From Rhizobium etli CFN 42 (lineage in GTDB: Bacteria > Pseudomonadota > Alphaproteobacteria > Rhizobiales > Rhizobiaceae): a stretch of 64,000 bases of DNA. Every line of letters begins with the position of its first letter. Position 1 is the stretch's first letter. Made by a program: the position numbers and the translations under genes. This document shows positions 41,818 to 50,873 of the stretch, piece by piece. The DNA lies in NCBI RefSeq assembly GCF_000092045.1, contig NC_007761.1, positions 1,987,001 to 2,051,000 of the forward strand, written 5' to 3'. The notes under the pieces were generated by a model. The model saw only the letters and a list, made by a program, of their open reading frames with translations, was not told where the DNA came from and made no database searches.

Positions 41818-42968
41818 CGAAGGATACGACATCTCCGCCCGATCAGGCTGGCGGAACCGTTGCCATGGCCGTGCTGAACGCCATCCAGAACCCGGTCGTC
41901 ATGGTCGACGAATCCGGTTTCATCGCCTTCGCCAATTGGGAGGCGGAGGCCTTTTTCGGCGCCAGCGCTTCGCATCTGGCGCGTTACCGGATCTCGACAT
42001 TCATTCCCTTCGGCAGTCCGCTGCTCGCCCTGGTCGATCAGGTGCGCGAGCGCAAGGCGCCGGTCAACGAATATCGCGTCGATCTGAGTTCGCCACGCCT
42101 CGGTCAGGACAAACTCGTCGATCTCTATGTCGCTCCGGTGCTGAGCGAACCAGGCGCCGTCGTCATCGTCTTTCAGGAACGCTCGATGGCCGACAAGATC
42201 GACCGGCAGTTGACGCACCGCGCCGCCGCCCGCTCGGTCACCGGTCTCGCCTCTATGCTGGCGCACGAGATCAAGAACCCGCTTTCCGGTATCCGCGGTG
42301 CCGCCCAGCTGCTCGAACAATCCGTCATCGACGACGATCGGGCGCTCACCCGCCTGATCTGCGACGAGACCGACCGCATCGTCTCGCTGGTCGACCGAAT
42401 GGAGGTCTTTTCCGACGAACGCCCGGTCGACCGCATGCCGGTCAACATCCATTCCGTGCTCGACCACGTGAAGGCGGTCGCCAAGGCGGGGTTTGCCCGC
42501 AATATCCGCATCACCGAAAGTTACGACCCATCGCTGCCGGCGGTCTATGCCAATCGCGACCAGCTTGTTCAGGTCTTCCTCAATTTGGTGAAGAACGCCG
42601 CCGAAGCAGTCGGCGACCGGCCGGACGGCGAGATCATGCTGACGACTGCCTATCGCCCCGGCATCCGTCTCTCGGTCGCCGGCACGCGCGAAAAAATCTC
42701 GCTGCCGTTGGAATTCTGCGTCCACGACAATGGCCCAGGTGTGCCCGCCGATCTGTTGCCGCATCTCTTCGATCCCTTCATCACCACCAAGACGAATGGC
42801 AGCGGCCTCGGCTTGGCGTTGGTCGCCAAGATCATCGGCGATCACGGCGGCATCATTGAATGCGACAGCCAGAACAGCCGCACGACTTTCCGTGTTCTCA
42901 TGCCGGCGTCGAAAGACGCCTCGCTCGAGGATGCTTCTTCCGCAAGCTCGACAGGACCTTCTCGATGA
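41814..42968 (+). CDS. ntrB: Nitrogen regulation sensor histidine kinase NtrB
   Basis: A 384-residue soluble kinase/phosphatase that controls NtrC. An N-terminal PAS domain (about 15-125) carries [16 protein letters not shown]. The dimerisation-phosphotransfer helix has the phospho-accepting His151 in [15 protein letters not shown]. The HATPase domain has [12 protein letters not shown] (N box), [12 protein letters not shown] (G1) and [12 protein letters not shown] (G2). No membrane helix is seen. Overlaps at both ends (ATGA) link dusB-ntrB-ntrC in one operon. PII binding is known for the family. Confidence 0.97.
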   Translation: MTKDTTSPPDQAGGTVAMAVLNAIQNPVVMVDESGFIAFANWEAEAFFGASASHLARYRISTFIPFGSPLLALVDQVRERKAPVNEYRVDLSSPRLGQDKLVDLYVAPVLSEPGAVVIVFQERSMADKIDRQLTHRAAARSVTGLASMLAHEIKNPLSGIRGAAQLLEQSVIDDDRALTRLICDETDRIVSLVDRMEVFSDERPVDRMPVNIHSVLDHVKAVAKAGFARNIRITESYDPSLPAVYANRDQLVQVFLNLVKNAAEAVGDRPDGEIMLTTAYRPGIRLSVAGTREKISLPLEFCVHDNGPGVPADLLPHLFDPFITTKTNGSGLGLALVAKIIGDHGGIIECDSQNSRTTFRVLMPASKDASLEDASSASSTGPSR

Positions 42969-44416
42969 CAGCCACGATCCTCGTTGCAGATGATGATGCG
43001 GCGATCCGCACCGTGCTCAACCAGGCTTTGAGCCGCGCCGGTTATGACGTTCGCATCACCTCCAATGCCGCGACCCTCTGGCGCTGGATTTCGGCGGGCG
43101 AGGGCGATCTTGTCGTCACCGACGTGGTGATGCCTGACGAGAACGCCTTCGACCTCCTGCCGCGCATCAAGAAGGCCCGTCCGGATCTGCCGGTCCTCGT
43201 CATGAGCGCCCAGAACACCTTCATGACCGCCATCAAGGCCTCGGAGAAAGGCGCCTATGACTATCTGCCGAAGCCATTCGACCTGACCGAGCTGATCGGC
43301 ATCATCGGCCGGGCGCTGGCCGAGCCGAAGCGCAAGCCGGCCAAGCTCGAAGAGGATATGCAGGACGGCATGCCGCTCGTCGGCCGGTCGGCGGCCATGC
43401 AGGAAATCTATCGCGTCCTTGCCCGCCTGATGCAGACGGATCTGACGCTGATGATCACCGGCGAGTCCGGCACCGGTAAGGAGCTTGTCGCCCGCGCGCT
43501 GCATGATTACGGCAAGCGCCGCAACGGCCCGTTCGTGGCGATCAACATGGCGGCGATCCCGCGCGACCTGATCGAATCCGAACTCTTCGGCCATGAGAAG
43601 GGTGCTTTCACCGGCGCGCAGACCCGCTCCACCGGCCGCTTCGAGCAGGCCGAAGGCGGCACGCTCTTCCTCGACGAGATCGGCGACATGCCGATGGACG
43701 CCCAGACCCGGCTGCTGCGCGTGCTGCAGCAGGGCGAATACACCACCGTCGGCGGCCGCACGCCGATCCGCACCGACGTGCGCATCGTCGCCGCCACCAA
43801 CAAGGATCTGAAGCAGGCGATCAACCAGGGCCTCTTCCGCGAGGATCTCTATTATCGCCTCAACGTCGTGCCGCTGCGCCTGCCGCCGCTGCGCGACCGC
43901 GCTGAGGATATTCCCGATCTTGTGCGCCATTTCATCCAGCAGGCGGAAAAGGAAGGCCTCGGCTCCAAACGCTTCGATCAGGAAGCCTTGGAACTGATGA
44001 AGGCCTATGCCTGGCCGGGCAATGTCCGCGAGCTTGAAAATCTCATCCGCCGCCTGATGGCGCTTTATCCCCAGGATGTCATCACTCGCGAGATCATCGA
44101 TGCCGAGCTGCGCTCCGATGTGCCCGACAGCCCGATCGACAAGGGGCCGATCCGCAACGGCTCGATGACGATCTCGCAGGCCGTCGAGGAGAACATGCGC
44201 ACCTATTTTGCGAGCTTCGGCGACAACCTGCCGCCTCCCGGTCTCTATGACCGTGTGCTGACCGAAATGGAATATCCGCTGATCCTTGCGGCACTGACGG
44301 CGACGCGCGGCAACCAGATCAAGGCGGCCGATCTCCTCGGGCTCAACCGCAACACCCTGCGCAAGAAGATCAGGGAACTCGGCGTCTCTGTTTACAGAAG
44401 CTCGCGCACGGCCTGA
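42965..44416 (+). CDS. ntrC: Nitrogen regulation response regulator NtrC
   Basis: A 483-residue sigma-54 activator. The receiver domain (about 1-125) has the acidic pair Asp10/Asp11 and phospho-acceptor Asp53. The AAA+ domain (about 140-370) has Walker [19 protein letters not shown], the sigma-54 contact loop EKGAFTGAQ, and Walker [12 protein letters not shown]. The C-terminal Fis-type HTH is [20 protein letters not shown] start at ATG 42965, which overlaps the ntrB stop by 4 bp. Confidence 0.97.
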   Translation: MTATILVADDDAAIRTVLNQALSRAGYDVRITSNAATLWRWISAGEGDLVVTDVVMPDENAFDLLPRIKKARPDLPVLVMSAQNTFMTAIKASEKGAYDYLPKPFDLTELIGIIGRALAEPKRKPAKLEEDMQDGMPLVGRSAAMQEIYRVLARLMQTDLTLMITGESGTGKELVARALHDYGKRRNGPFVAINMAAIPRDLIESELFGHEKGAFTGAQTRSTGRFEQAEGGTLFLDEIGDMPMDAQTRLLRVLQQGEYTTVGGRTPIRTDVRIVAATNKDLKQAINQGLFREDLYYRLNVVPLRLPPLRDRAEDIPDLVRHFIQQAEKEGLGSKRFDQEALELMKAYAWPGNVRELENLIRRLMALYPQDVITREIIDAELRSDVPDSPIDKGPIRNGSMTISQAVEENMRTYFASFGDNLPPPGLYDRVLTEMEYPLILAALTATRGNQIKAADLLGLNRNTLRKKIRELGVSVYRSSRTA

Positions 44417-44422
44417 AGAAAA

Positions 44423-44451
44423 GGCGGTGGGCTCCTCGTTTGCCCACCGCC
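44423..44451 (+). terminator. Strong hairpin after ntrC
   Basis: Ten-bp perfect arms ggcggtgggc (44423-44432) and gcccaccgcc (44442-44451) with a 9-nt loop lie 7 bp after the ntrC stop. The run that follows is tcctcctccc, not pure T, so termination may be partial. Confidence 0.6.
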
Positions 44452-45000
44452 TCCTCCTCCCAGTATCCGCCGCCACGGTCGGGAACAAATTAAATCTATC
44501 CCAGCCCCGTCACGGTTTGTATCTGCGCCGGCAAACAAAAACGCAGTGTCATTTGATAGTCACATAGTATTTGCGAGCTATTGTTTGCCGCCGGGCAAAT
44601 GTCATTGAAGTTGCTGCGGTCGCCGACACCACGCCTGTGGATAAGCTGTGGATAACAGGTGGACGGCATGGGTTGGGAAGCATGCGATAAGACGCCCGAT
44701 TCCACACGGATGTTGCCAATCCGTTCCGGATCAAGTTTGGAACCGCTGAGGAGGCAGCCCTCTGTGATCAGCTTGGCGAAACGACCGCCGGCACCGCCCG
44801 TCTCGTAGCGGCGACGGCGCCGGCAAGGAAGCGGGGTTCAATCGTCTCGCTGCCGGCCATAAACAGTCGATGGGCCCAGGGTCCCGATGACCCAATCCTT
44901 ATCCTCGGCCGACAGATGCCCGGCGGCGAGGCGGTCGCGGACTGTTGCAGTGAATGGGTTGGCGGCCCAGTCTTTCAAAATTGCATGCGGTTCAAATGCG
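44452..45000. other. 549-bp region after ntrC with little coding support
   Basis: The stretch between ntrC and the cupin remnant has no convincing gene. 44480-44620 is AT-richer than its surroundings. An inverted repeat tttgccgccgggcaaa sits at 44584-44599. Two perfect 9-mers tgtggataa lie at 44636-44655. From 44838 onward a reverse-strand reading frame (listed separately) covers the rest. Otherwise I see nothing recognisable. Confidence 0.6.
44636..44655. promoter_or_regulatory. Two perfect DnaA-box sequences in tandem
   Basis: The 9-mer tgtggataa, the complement of the DnaA consensus TTATCCACA, occurs at 44636-44644 and again at 44647-44655. The starts are 11 bp apart, one helical turn, in the same orientation. 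Nearby bases are acgcc upstream and cagg downstream. DnaA binding is an inference from the perfect match. Confidence 0.6.
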
Positions 45001-45023
45001 TCAGCGCGGCAGTTTAAGAACAT
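44838..45023 (-). CDS. Small hypothetical ORF next to the cupin remnant
   Basis: A 61-codon reverse-strand frame starting at ATG 45023, just inside the restored end of the cupin gene, with codon usage similar to neighbouring genes. Readable segments are EPHAILKDWAANPF and LAAGHLSAEDKDWVIG. I do not recognise it. It could be a short protein coupled to the cupin, the C-terminal remnant of a lost gene, or chance. Confidence 0.25.
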   Translation of the reverse strand: MFLNCRADAFEPHAILKDWAANPFTATVRDRLAAGHLSAEDKDWVIGTLGPSTVYGRQRDD

Positions 45024-45679
45024 CGGCGTGCTGTAGCGGTGCGTCTTTGATCCAGGCATATGCACCCCTCCGGACCGGCGCTCGCCATCAGGTTTTCGCC
45101 TTCGGGCAGCCGCATCCAGCTCTGGGATACAAGTTGCTCTGTTCCGACAGACAGCTCGCCTTCGAGAACCAGCAGCTCCAATCCACGATGATTCGAAAGT
45201 TTGGCCGAGGCGCTGCGACCCCACCTTTGAAGATAGACCTGCTCATGACCGTCATCGAACAGGATCGTTGCGGTGACGGCATCGTTTCGAAGTCCAGGCT
45301 CTCCTTCACCCGGTCTGCGCAAGATTTGCGCCTCGTCGCCCTCGCGAAACTGCCAGAGTTTGACGAAGATGGTGCAGCCATCAGCGGATGCAGGCGCATG
45401 CGACGTGCCCGGCGGATTGCGGAAGTATGATCCGGCCGGGAAGCGACCGTGCTCGTCCTCGAATATCCCATCGAGCACCAATATTTCCTCACCGCCCGTG
45501 TGGGTATGAGACAGAAAGACGCTGCCTGCGGCATAGCGGACAATCGAGGTCGCCCGAGCCACTTCCCCGCCGATGCGGTAAAGCATCCGGCGATCGACCC
45601 CGCGAGCCGGACTGGCGACCCAATCGAGTTTCGCGGCGTGCACGACGGTCGGCTTGGTGAAATCATGATTCAGACGCAT
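45001..45679 (-). pseudogene. Cupin-domain protein (ChrR-like), frameshifted near its 3' end
   Basis: A two-cupin protein resembling ChrR anti-sigma-factor-type cupins. It reads open from ATG 45679 (ribosome-binding GGAG upstream) through VFLSHTHTGGEEILVLDG (metal ligands) and a second cupin near ELLVLEGELSVG. At the four-G run (forward strand 45065-45068) the frame switches to an unrelated tail that stops at 45014. Removing one G restores the expected ending AYAWIKDAPLQHADVLKLPR with a stop at 45001-45003. So the gene is either broken at its C-terminus or carries a homopolymer sequencing error. Most of the cupin fold remains, so partial function is possible. Confidence 0.75.
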
Positions 45680-45983
45680 CGTTTTTCTCCATCGTCAGCA
45701 CCACCCGAAACTTGACGCGGCCGGACTTCATCTCACCGCTATTCTTCGTAAACGGCAAGAAGTTTACCAGGGCACAATCGGTCGAGGAAATGAGAGCCAG
45801 TATCGAGGAGGCATCAAAACCGCATTGAGCGTCTTTTGCGGGGCTGGTTTAAGCAGCTTGTTGCGCCGAGGCTCGCATATTGTCGTTCATGCCATAGATT
45901 AAGCCGATCGGTCGTTGATCGATCGTGTGCTGTCGAGGCCGGGTACTGGCCGGCACATGTTCATAATTTGCGGGAGCTGCATG
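45680..45983. other. Gap between the cupin remnant and the aldo/keto reductase
   Basis: This 304-bp divergent gap must hold both promoters. On the reverse strand the frame is open from about 45843 to a stop at 45663, and its codons read sensibly (VNFLPFTKNSGEMKSGRV), but there is no good start, so it may be the tail of a lost gene. The forward strand has a gatcgg / gatcgatc cluster near 45905-45925. I can assign nothing firmly. Confidence 0.4.
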
Positions 45984-46973
45984 ATGGAATATCGTCGTTT
46001 GGGAAAGTCGGGCCTGCAGGTGAGCGAGTTCTCCTTCGGCTCATGGGTCACTTTCGGTAAGCAGGTGAACGGCGGTGACGCCGTCGATCTCATGCGGCTT
46101 GCCTACGACAACGGGGTGAACTTCTTCGACAATGCTGAAGGCTATGAAAGCGGCAAGTCGGAGATCGTCATGGGCGAGGCGCTGAAGTCGCTTGGTTGGA
46201 GCCGCGACAGCTTCGTCGTCTCCAGCAAGGTTTTCTGGGGAGGCCAGAAGCCGACGCAGCGCGGCCTCTCGCGCAAGCATGTGACCGACGCCTGCCACGC
46301 GGCGCTGAAGCGGCTTCAGGTCGACTATCTCGACCTCTACTTCTGCCATCGCCCCGACATCGACACGCCGGTCGAGGAAACGGTCCGGGCGATGCACGAT
46401 CTCGTCGCCCAGGGCAAGGTGCTCTATTGGGGGACATCGGAATGGTCGGCGCAGCAGCTGACCGAAGCCTATGCCGTGGCCCGGGACCTGCGCCTCACGC
46501 CTCCGACCATGGAGCAGCCGCAGTACAACATCTTTGAGCGCCAGAAGGTCGAGGCCGATTATCTCCCGCTCTACGACTTGATCGGCCTCGGCACCACCAT
46601 CTGGTCGCCGCTCGCCTCGGGCGTCCTGACCGGTAAATACAATAACGGCGTGCCGGACGACAGCCGCATGAACCTTCCCGGCTACGAATGGCTGAAGGAA
46701 AGATGGTCGAGCGACGCCGGCCGCGCTCAGCTCCGACAAGTTGGCGAACTCGCAAAACTCGCCGACGAGGTCGGCTTGTCGATCACTCATCTTGCCCTTT
46801 TGTGGTGCCTCGCCAATCCGAACGTCTCTACCGTCATTCTCGGCGCCTCGCGCGCCAGCCAGCTGCAGGACAACCTCGCGGCCCTCTCGCACCGGCACAA
46901 GATGACACCTGAGGTGATGGACCGCATTGATGCGATTGCAGGAAATAAGCCGGAAGGTCCACGACGTTTCTGA
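45984..46973 (+). CDS. Aldo/keto reductase, voltage-gated K+ channel beta-subunit type
   Basis: A 329-residue NADPH-dependent aldo/keto reductase. The opening MEYRRLGKSGLQVSEFSFGS is typical of the YghZ/Kv-beta subgroup. The catalytic tetrad is visible: Asp and Tyr in FFDNAEGYESGKSE, Lys in VVSSKVFWG and His in YFCHRPD. The C-terminal NADPH motif is VSTVILGASRASQLQDNL. Two ATGs stand side by side at 45981 and 45984. It is not part of the nitrogen regulation operons on either side. Substrate unknown. Confidence 0.92.
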   Translation: MEYRRLGKSGLQVSEFSFGSWVTFGKQVNGGDAVDLMRLAYDNGVNFFDNAEGYESGKSEIVMGEALKSLGWSRDSFVVSSKVFWGGQKPTQRGLSRKHVTDACHAALKRLQVDYLDLYFCHRPDIDTPVEETVRAMHDLVAQGKVLYWGTSEWSAQQLTEAYAVARDLRLTPPTMEQPQYNIFERQKVEADYLPLYDLIGLGTTIWSPLASGVLTGKYNNGVPDDSRMNLPGYEWLKERWSSDAGRAQLRQVGELAKLADEVGLSITHLALLWCLANPNVSTVILGASRASQLQDNLAALSHRHKMTPEVMDRIDAIAGNKPEGPRRF

Positions 46974-47191
46974 CGCAAGTCGCGCAAAAGTGTCCGAGGC
47001 GGGGCTCTGCCGGAGCTTGACAACGTGACGAGGCGCGTTGCATTTTCGCCACAATGCGTTGCTTAAAGGTCACGCAAGGGTTTTGGACATTTCGCTCCCG
47101 ATCGCGTCGTTCCGACGCTGGCTCTCATGAGCCGGCGTTCTTTGGTTTCGGTCGGATGGCGGGCGGCGGGTGCCGTCTGAAGAGAGGCCGA

Positions 47192-49459
47192 ATGACGCAG
47201 GATGGGGTAGCGCCGGCGGCGGGGGAGACGGTGACGACGGTGACCGATCGCCGCGCCCTTTTCGCCGTACCGGGCCTCGTGCTAGCCGGCGGCGCGCTTC
47301 TCTGCGCAACAATCACACTCTTCATACTGCTCGGCCTGACGCCGATCGCGCCGACCTCGCATGTCGTCATCACCTCGGTGATCGTCAATTCCTTCTTCGT
47401 CCTGACGCTGCTGGCGCTGATCGCCCGCGAGGTGTCGAGGCTGCTCAAGGCGCGCACAAGGGGCAGGGCGGCCGCGCGCCTGCACATTCGTATCGTCGTG
47501 CTCTTCTCAATCGTCGCGATCACGCCGGCGATCCTCGTTGCCATCTTCGCCAGCATCACGCTGAATGCCGGCCTCGATCGCTGGTTTGCGCTGCGCACCC
47601 AGTCGATCGTCAGCTCGTCGCGCAATATCGGCCAGGCCTACATGATGGAGAACGCCAGCTACCTGCAGGGGCAGACGGTCTCCATGGCCAACGACCTGGA
47701 GCGCAACCGCGCCCTCTACAGCCTCGACAGGACGGGCTTCGCCGACCTGATGACGCGCCAGGCAAGGGGCCGCGGCCTGCTCGGCGCCTTCCTTGTCGAA
47801 AGCGACGGTTCGGTGGTCGTCCAGGCCGATATCACCACGGAAAAACCGTTGCCGGCCATTCCGCAGGATGCGCTGGAAAAGGCGGCGGCCGGCCAGCCGA
47901 CGCTCATTCCGCCCGGCGTCACCAATCTCGTCGGCGCCATCATCAAGCTCGATGCCATCCAGGGCACCTTCCTCTACACAGTGCGCGCCGTCGATCCCAA
48001 AGTCATGGGCGCGATGCGCATGATGGAGGAAAACGCCACCGAATATCGTTCGATGGAGGCCAACCGCTTTTCGCTGCAGATCGCCTTCGCCGTGCTCTAC
48101 ATCGGCTTCGCGCTGATCGTGCTGCTCGCGGCAATCTGGACGGCGATTGCCGTCGCCGACCGCATCGTTCGGCCCATCCGCCTGCTGATCACGGCGGCCG
48201 ACAGCGTTGCATCGGGCAATATGGATATCGTCGTGCCGGTGCATGCCGTCGATGGCGACGTCGCCAATCTGTCGCGCACCTTCAACAAGATGATCTCGGA
48301 AATCCGCACCCAGCGCGACGAGATCCTCGAGGCCAAGGACGAGGTCGACGACCGCCGGCGCTTCATTGAAGCAGTTTTGTCGGGCGTCACCGCCGCCGTC
48401 ATCGGCGTCGAACAGGATCGCCGCATCGCCATCGTCAATAGCTCGGCCGAAACGCTGATGGCGCTGCCGGCCGACGAGATGCTCGGCAAGCAGCTAGCCG
48501 ATATCGCGCCCGAGGTCGATCAGGTGCTGACCGAGGCGGCGGTGCGTCATCGCGGCGATTTCCGCAAGCAGATCGCGCTGGTGCGCGGCGGTACGGTCAG
48601 GACGCTCAGCGTGCAGGTCACCCGCGAGGAAGTGCGCGACATGAGCGAATCCTACGTGATCACGCTCGACGATATCACCGATCTCGTTATCGCCCAGCGT
48701 TCGACCGCATGGGGCGACGTGGCAAGGCGCATTGCCCACGAGATCAAGAACCCGCTGACGCCGATCCAACTGTCCGCCGAGCGCATCCAGCGCCGCTACG
48801 GCAAGCAGATCAACCAGGACGACCGCACCGTCTTCGACCAATGTACCGATACGATCATCCGCCAGGTCGGCGATATCGGCCGCATGGTCGACGAATTCTC
48901 CGCTTTCGCCCGCATGCCGAAGCCGACCAAGGAGCCGAGCGACCTGCGCGACATCCTGCGCGACGCCATCTTCCTGCGCGAGATGGGCAATCATCACGTC
49001 ACCTTCCTCTCGGAGTTCGGCGATAAGCCGCTGGAGGGCCTGTTCGACAGTCGCATGCTTGGCCAGGCTTTCGGCAATCTCATCAAGAATGCCGTGGAAT
49101 CGCTGGAAGCCGTTCCGAGTGATGAGCGCGACGAGCGCAAGGTTCTCGTGCGTGCCGCGCTCGATGTGGCCCGCGACCGTTTCACCGTCGACGTGATAGA
49201 CAATGGTCGCGGCCTGCCGGTGGAAAACCGCCACAGCATTCTGGAACCCTATATGACGATGCGCGAGAAGGGCACCGGCCTCGGCCTCGCCATCGTCAAG
49301 AAGATCATCGAGGAACATGGCGGGCAGCTCGAGCTACACGATGCGCCCGCCGATTTTGACCGGGGAAGAGGGGCCATGATCCGCGTGCATCTGCCACGCC
49401 TGGAGCCAGCGCCCGCCGCTCCCGCAGCCAATGACAAGGAAAGCGCTTATGGCCTCTGA
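47192..49459 (+). CDS. ntrY: Nitrogen regulation sensor histidine kinase NtrY
   Basis: A 755-residue membrane sensor. Two to three N-terminal membrane helices (about 25-100) precede a periplasmic region, then another helix near residue 300 and a HAMP domain (RIVRPIRLLITAADSVASGN). A PAS domain (about 385-490) is followed by the histidine box with His near residue 516 in [19 protein letters not shown] and the HATPase motifs NLIKNAVESLEA and KGTGLGLAIVKKI. I start at ATG 47192; the longer frame from 47054 has no support. Its stop overlaps ntrX by 11 bp. NtrYX responds to nitrogen and redox conditions in relatives. Confidence 0.96.
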   Translation: MTQDGVAPAAGETVTTVTDRRALFAVPGLVLAGGALLCATITLFILLGLTPIAPTSHVVITSVIVNSFFVLTLLALIAREVSRLLKARTRGRAAARLHIRIVVLFSIVAITPAILVAIFASITLNAGLDRWFALRTQSIVSSSRNIGQAYMMENASYLQGQTVSMANDLERNRALYSLDRTGFADLMTRQARGRGLLGAFLVESDGSVVVQADITTEKPLPAIPQDALEKAAAGQPTLIPPGVTNLVGAIIKLDAIQGTFLYTVRAVDPKVMGAMRMMEENATEYRSMEANRFSLQIAFAVLYIGFALIVLLAAIWTAIAVADRIVRPIRLLITAADSVASGNMDIVVPVHAVDGDVANLSRTFNKMISEIRTQRDEILEAKDEVDDRRRFIEAVLSGVTAAVIGVEQDRRIAIVNSSAETLMALPADEMLGKQLADIAPEVDQVLTEAAVRHRGDFRKQIALVRGGTVRTLSVQVTREEVRDMSESYVITLDDITDLVIAQRSTAWGDVARRIAHEIKNPLTPIQLSAERIQRRYGKQINQDDRTVFDQCTDTIIRQVGDIGRMVDEFSAFARMPKPTKEPSDLRDILRDAIFLREMGNHHVTFLSEFGDKPLEGLFDSRMLGQAFGNLIKNAVESLEAVPSDERDERKVLVRAALDVARDRFTVDVIDNGRGLPVENRHSILEPYMTMREKGTGLGLAIVKKIIEEHGGQLELHDAPADFDRGRGAMIRVHLPRLEPAPAAPAANDKESAYGL

Positions 49460-50813
49460 TATTCTCGTCGTCGATGACGAGCACGATATTCGCGAGATCG
49501 TTTCCGGCATTCTCTCCGACGAAGGCCATGAGACACGCACGGCCCATGACAGCGACAGCGCACTGGCCGCGATATCAGATCGCGTGCCGCGGCTGATCTT
49601 CCTCGATATCTGGATGCAGGGCAGCAAGCTCGACGGACTGTCGCTGCTCGACGAGATCAAGACTCGTCATCCCGATCTCCCCGTCGTGATGATATCAGGC
49701 CACGGCAACATCGAAACCGCGGTCTCGGCGATCAAGCGCGGCGCTTTCGATTTCATCGAAAAGCCGTTCAAGGCCGACCGGCTGATCCTGATCGCCGAAC
49801 GCGCTCTGGAAAACTCCAAGCTCAAGCGCGAGGTTTCCGAGCTCAAGCGGCGCACCGGCGACGCCTTGGAACTGATCGGCACTTCGGTCGCCGTCTCGCA
49901 GCTGCGCCAGACGATCGAGAAGGTGTCGCCGACCAACAGCCGCATCATGATCCTCGGCGCATCCGGTTCCGGCAAGGAACTGGTGGCGCGGATGATCCAC
50001 AAGAAGTCGGCCCGCGCCAACGGCCCGTTTGTTGCGCTCAACGCTGCCAACATCACGCCCGATCGCATGGAAGTGGCGCTCTTTGGCACCGAAGGCACGC
50101 CCGGCCAGGCGCGCAAGATCGGCGCACTCGAGGAAGCCCATCGCGGTATTCTTTATCTCGACGAGGTCGGCGAGATGCCGCGCGAGACGCAGAACAAGAT
50201 CCTGCGTGTGCTTGTCGATCAGCAGTTCGAGCGGGTCGGCGGATCCAAGCGCGTCAAGGTCGACGTCCGCATCATCTCCTCGACGGCCTATAATCTTGAG
50301 AGCCGCATCGCCGAAGGCTGGTTCCGCGAGGATCTCTATCATCGCCTCGCCGTCGTGCCGGTGCGCGTGCCGCAGCTTGCCGAGCGGCGCGAGGATATTC
50401 CCTTCCTCGTCGACCAGCTGATGCGCCAGATCTCCGAACAGGCCGGCATCCGTCCGCGCCGCATCGGTGACGATGCCATGGCGGTGCTGCAGGCGCATGA
50501 CTGGCCTGGCAATATCCGCCAGCTGCGCAACAACATCGAACGGCTGATGATCCTTGCCCGTACCGACGGCCCGGATACGCCGATCACCGCCGATATGCTG
50601 CCGACCGATCTCGGCGACATGCTGCCCAAGGTTTCGGCCAAGAACGACTATCACATCATGACGCTGCCACTGCGCGAAGCCCGCGAGATGTTCGAGAAGG
50701 ATTATCTGATCGCCCAGATCAACCGCTTCGGCGGCAATATCTCGCGCACCGCCGAATTCGTCGGCATGGAGCGCTCGGCGCTGCACCGCAAGCTGAAATC
50801 GCTCGGAGTCTGA
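49449..50813 (+). CDS. ntrX: Nitrogen assimilation response regulator NtrX
   Basis: A 454-residue NtrC-family regulator. The receiver domain has phospho-acceptor Asp53 in IFLDIWMQGSKLDG. The AAA+ domain has Walker A GASGSGKELVARMIHKK and Walker B ILYLDEVGEMP. The sigma-54 loop GAFTGA is absent: the equivalent stretch reads LFGTEGTPGQARKIGALEEA. A C-terminal Fis-type helix-turn-helix (NISRTAEFVGMERSALHRK) is present. Loss of GAFTGA is known for alphaproteobacterial NtrX and suggests it does not activate sigma-54 in the classical way. Confidence 0.96.
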   Translation: MASDILVVDDEHDIREIVSGILSDEGHETRTAHDSDSALAAISDRVPRLIFLDIWMQGSKLDGLSLLDEIKTRHPDLPVVMISGHGNIETAVSAIKRGAFDFIEKPFKADRLILIAERALENSKLKREVSELKRRTGDALELIGTSVAVSQLRQTIEKVSPTNSRIMILGASGSGKELVARMIHKKSARANGPFVALNAANITPDRMEVALFGTEGTPGQARKIGALEEAHRGILYLDEVGEMPRETQNKILRVLVDQQFERVGGSKRVKVDVRIISSTAYNLESRIAEGWFREDLYHRLAVVPVRVPQLAERREDIPFLVDQLMRQISEQAGIRPRRIGDDAMAVLQAHDWPGNIRQLRNNIERLMILARTDGPDTPITADMLPTDLGDMLPKVSAKNDYHIMTLPLREAREMFEKDYLIAQINRFGGNISRTAEFVGMERSALHRKLKSLGV

Positions 50814-50873
50814 TCCTGTCGGCGCGGTCCGCCGCCGCGCCGCGTCCCCCAAATCCCGAAGACCAGGTTTCCC

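Noticed and set aside
42842..44488. 548-codon reverse-strand open frame opposite ntrC
   Set aside because: Antisense shadow of ntrC, whose REC, AAA+ and HTH motifs are intact.
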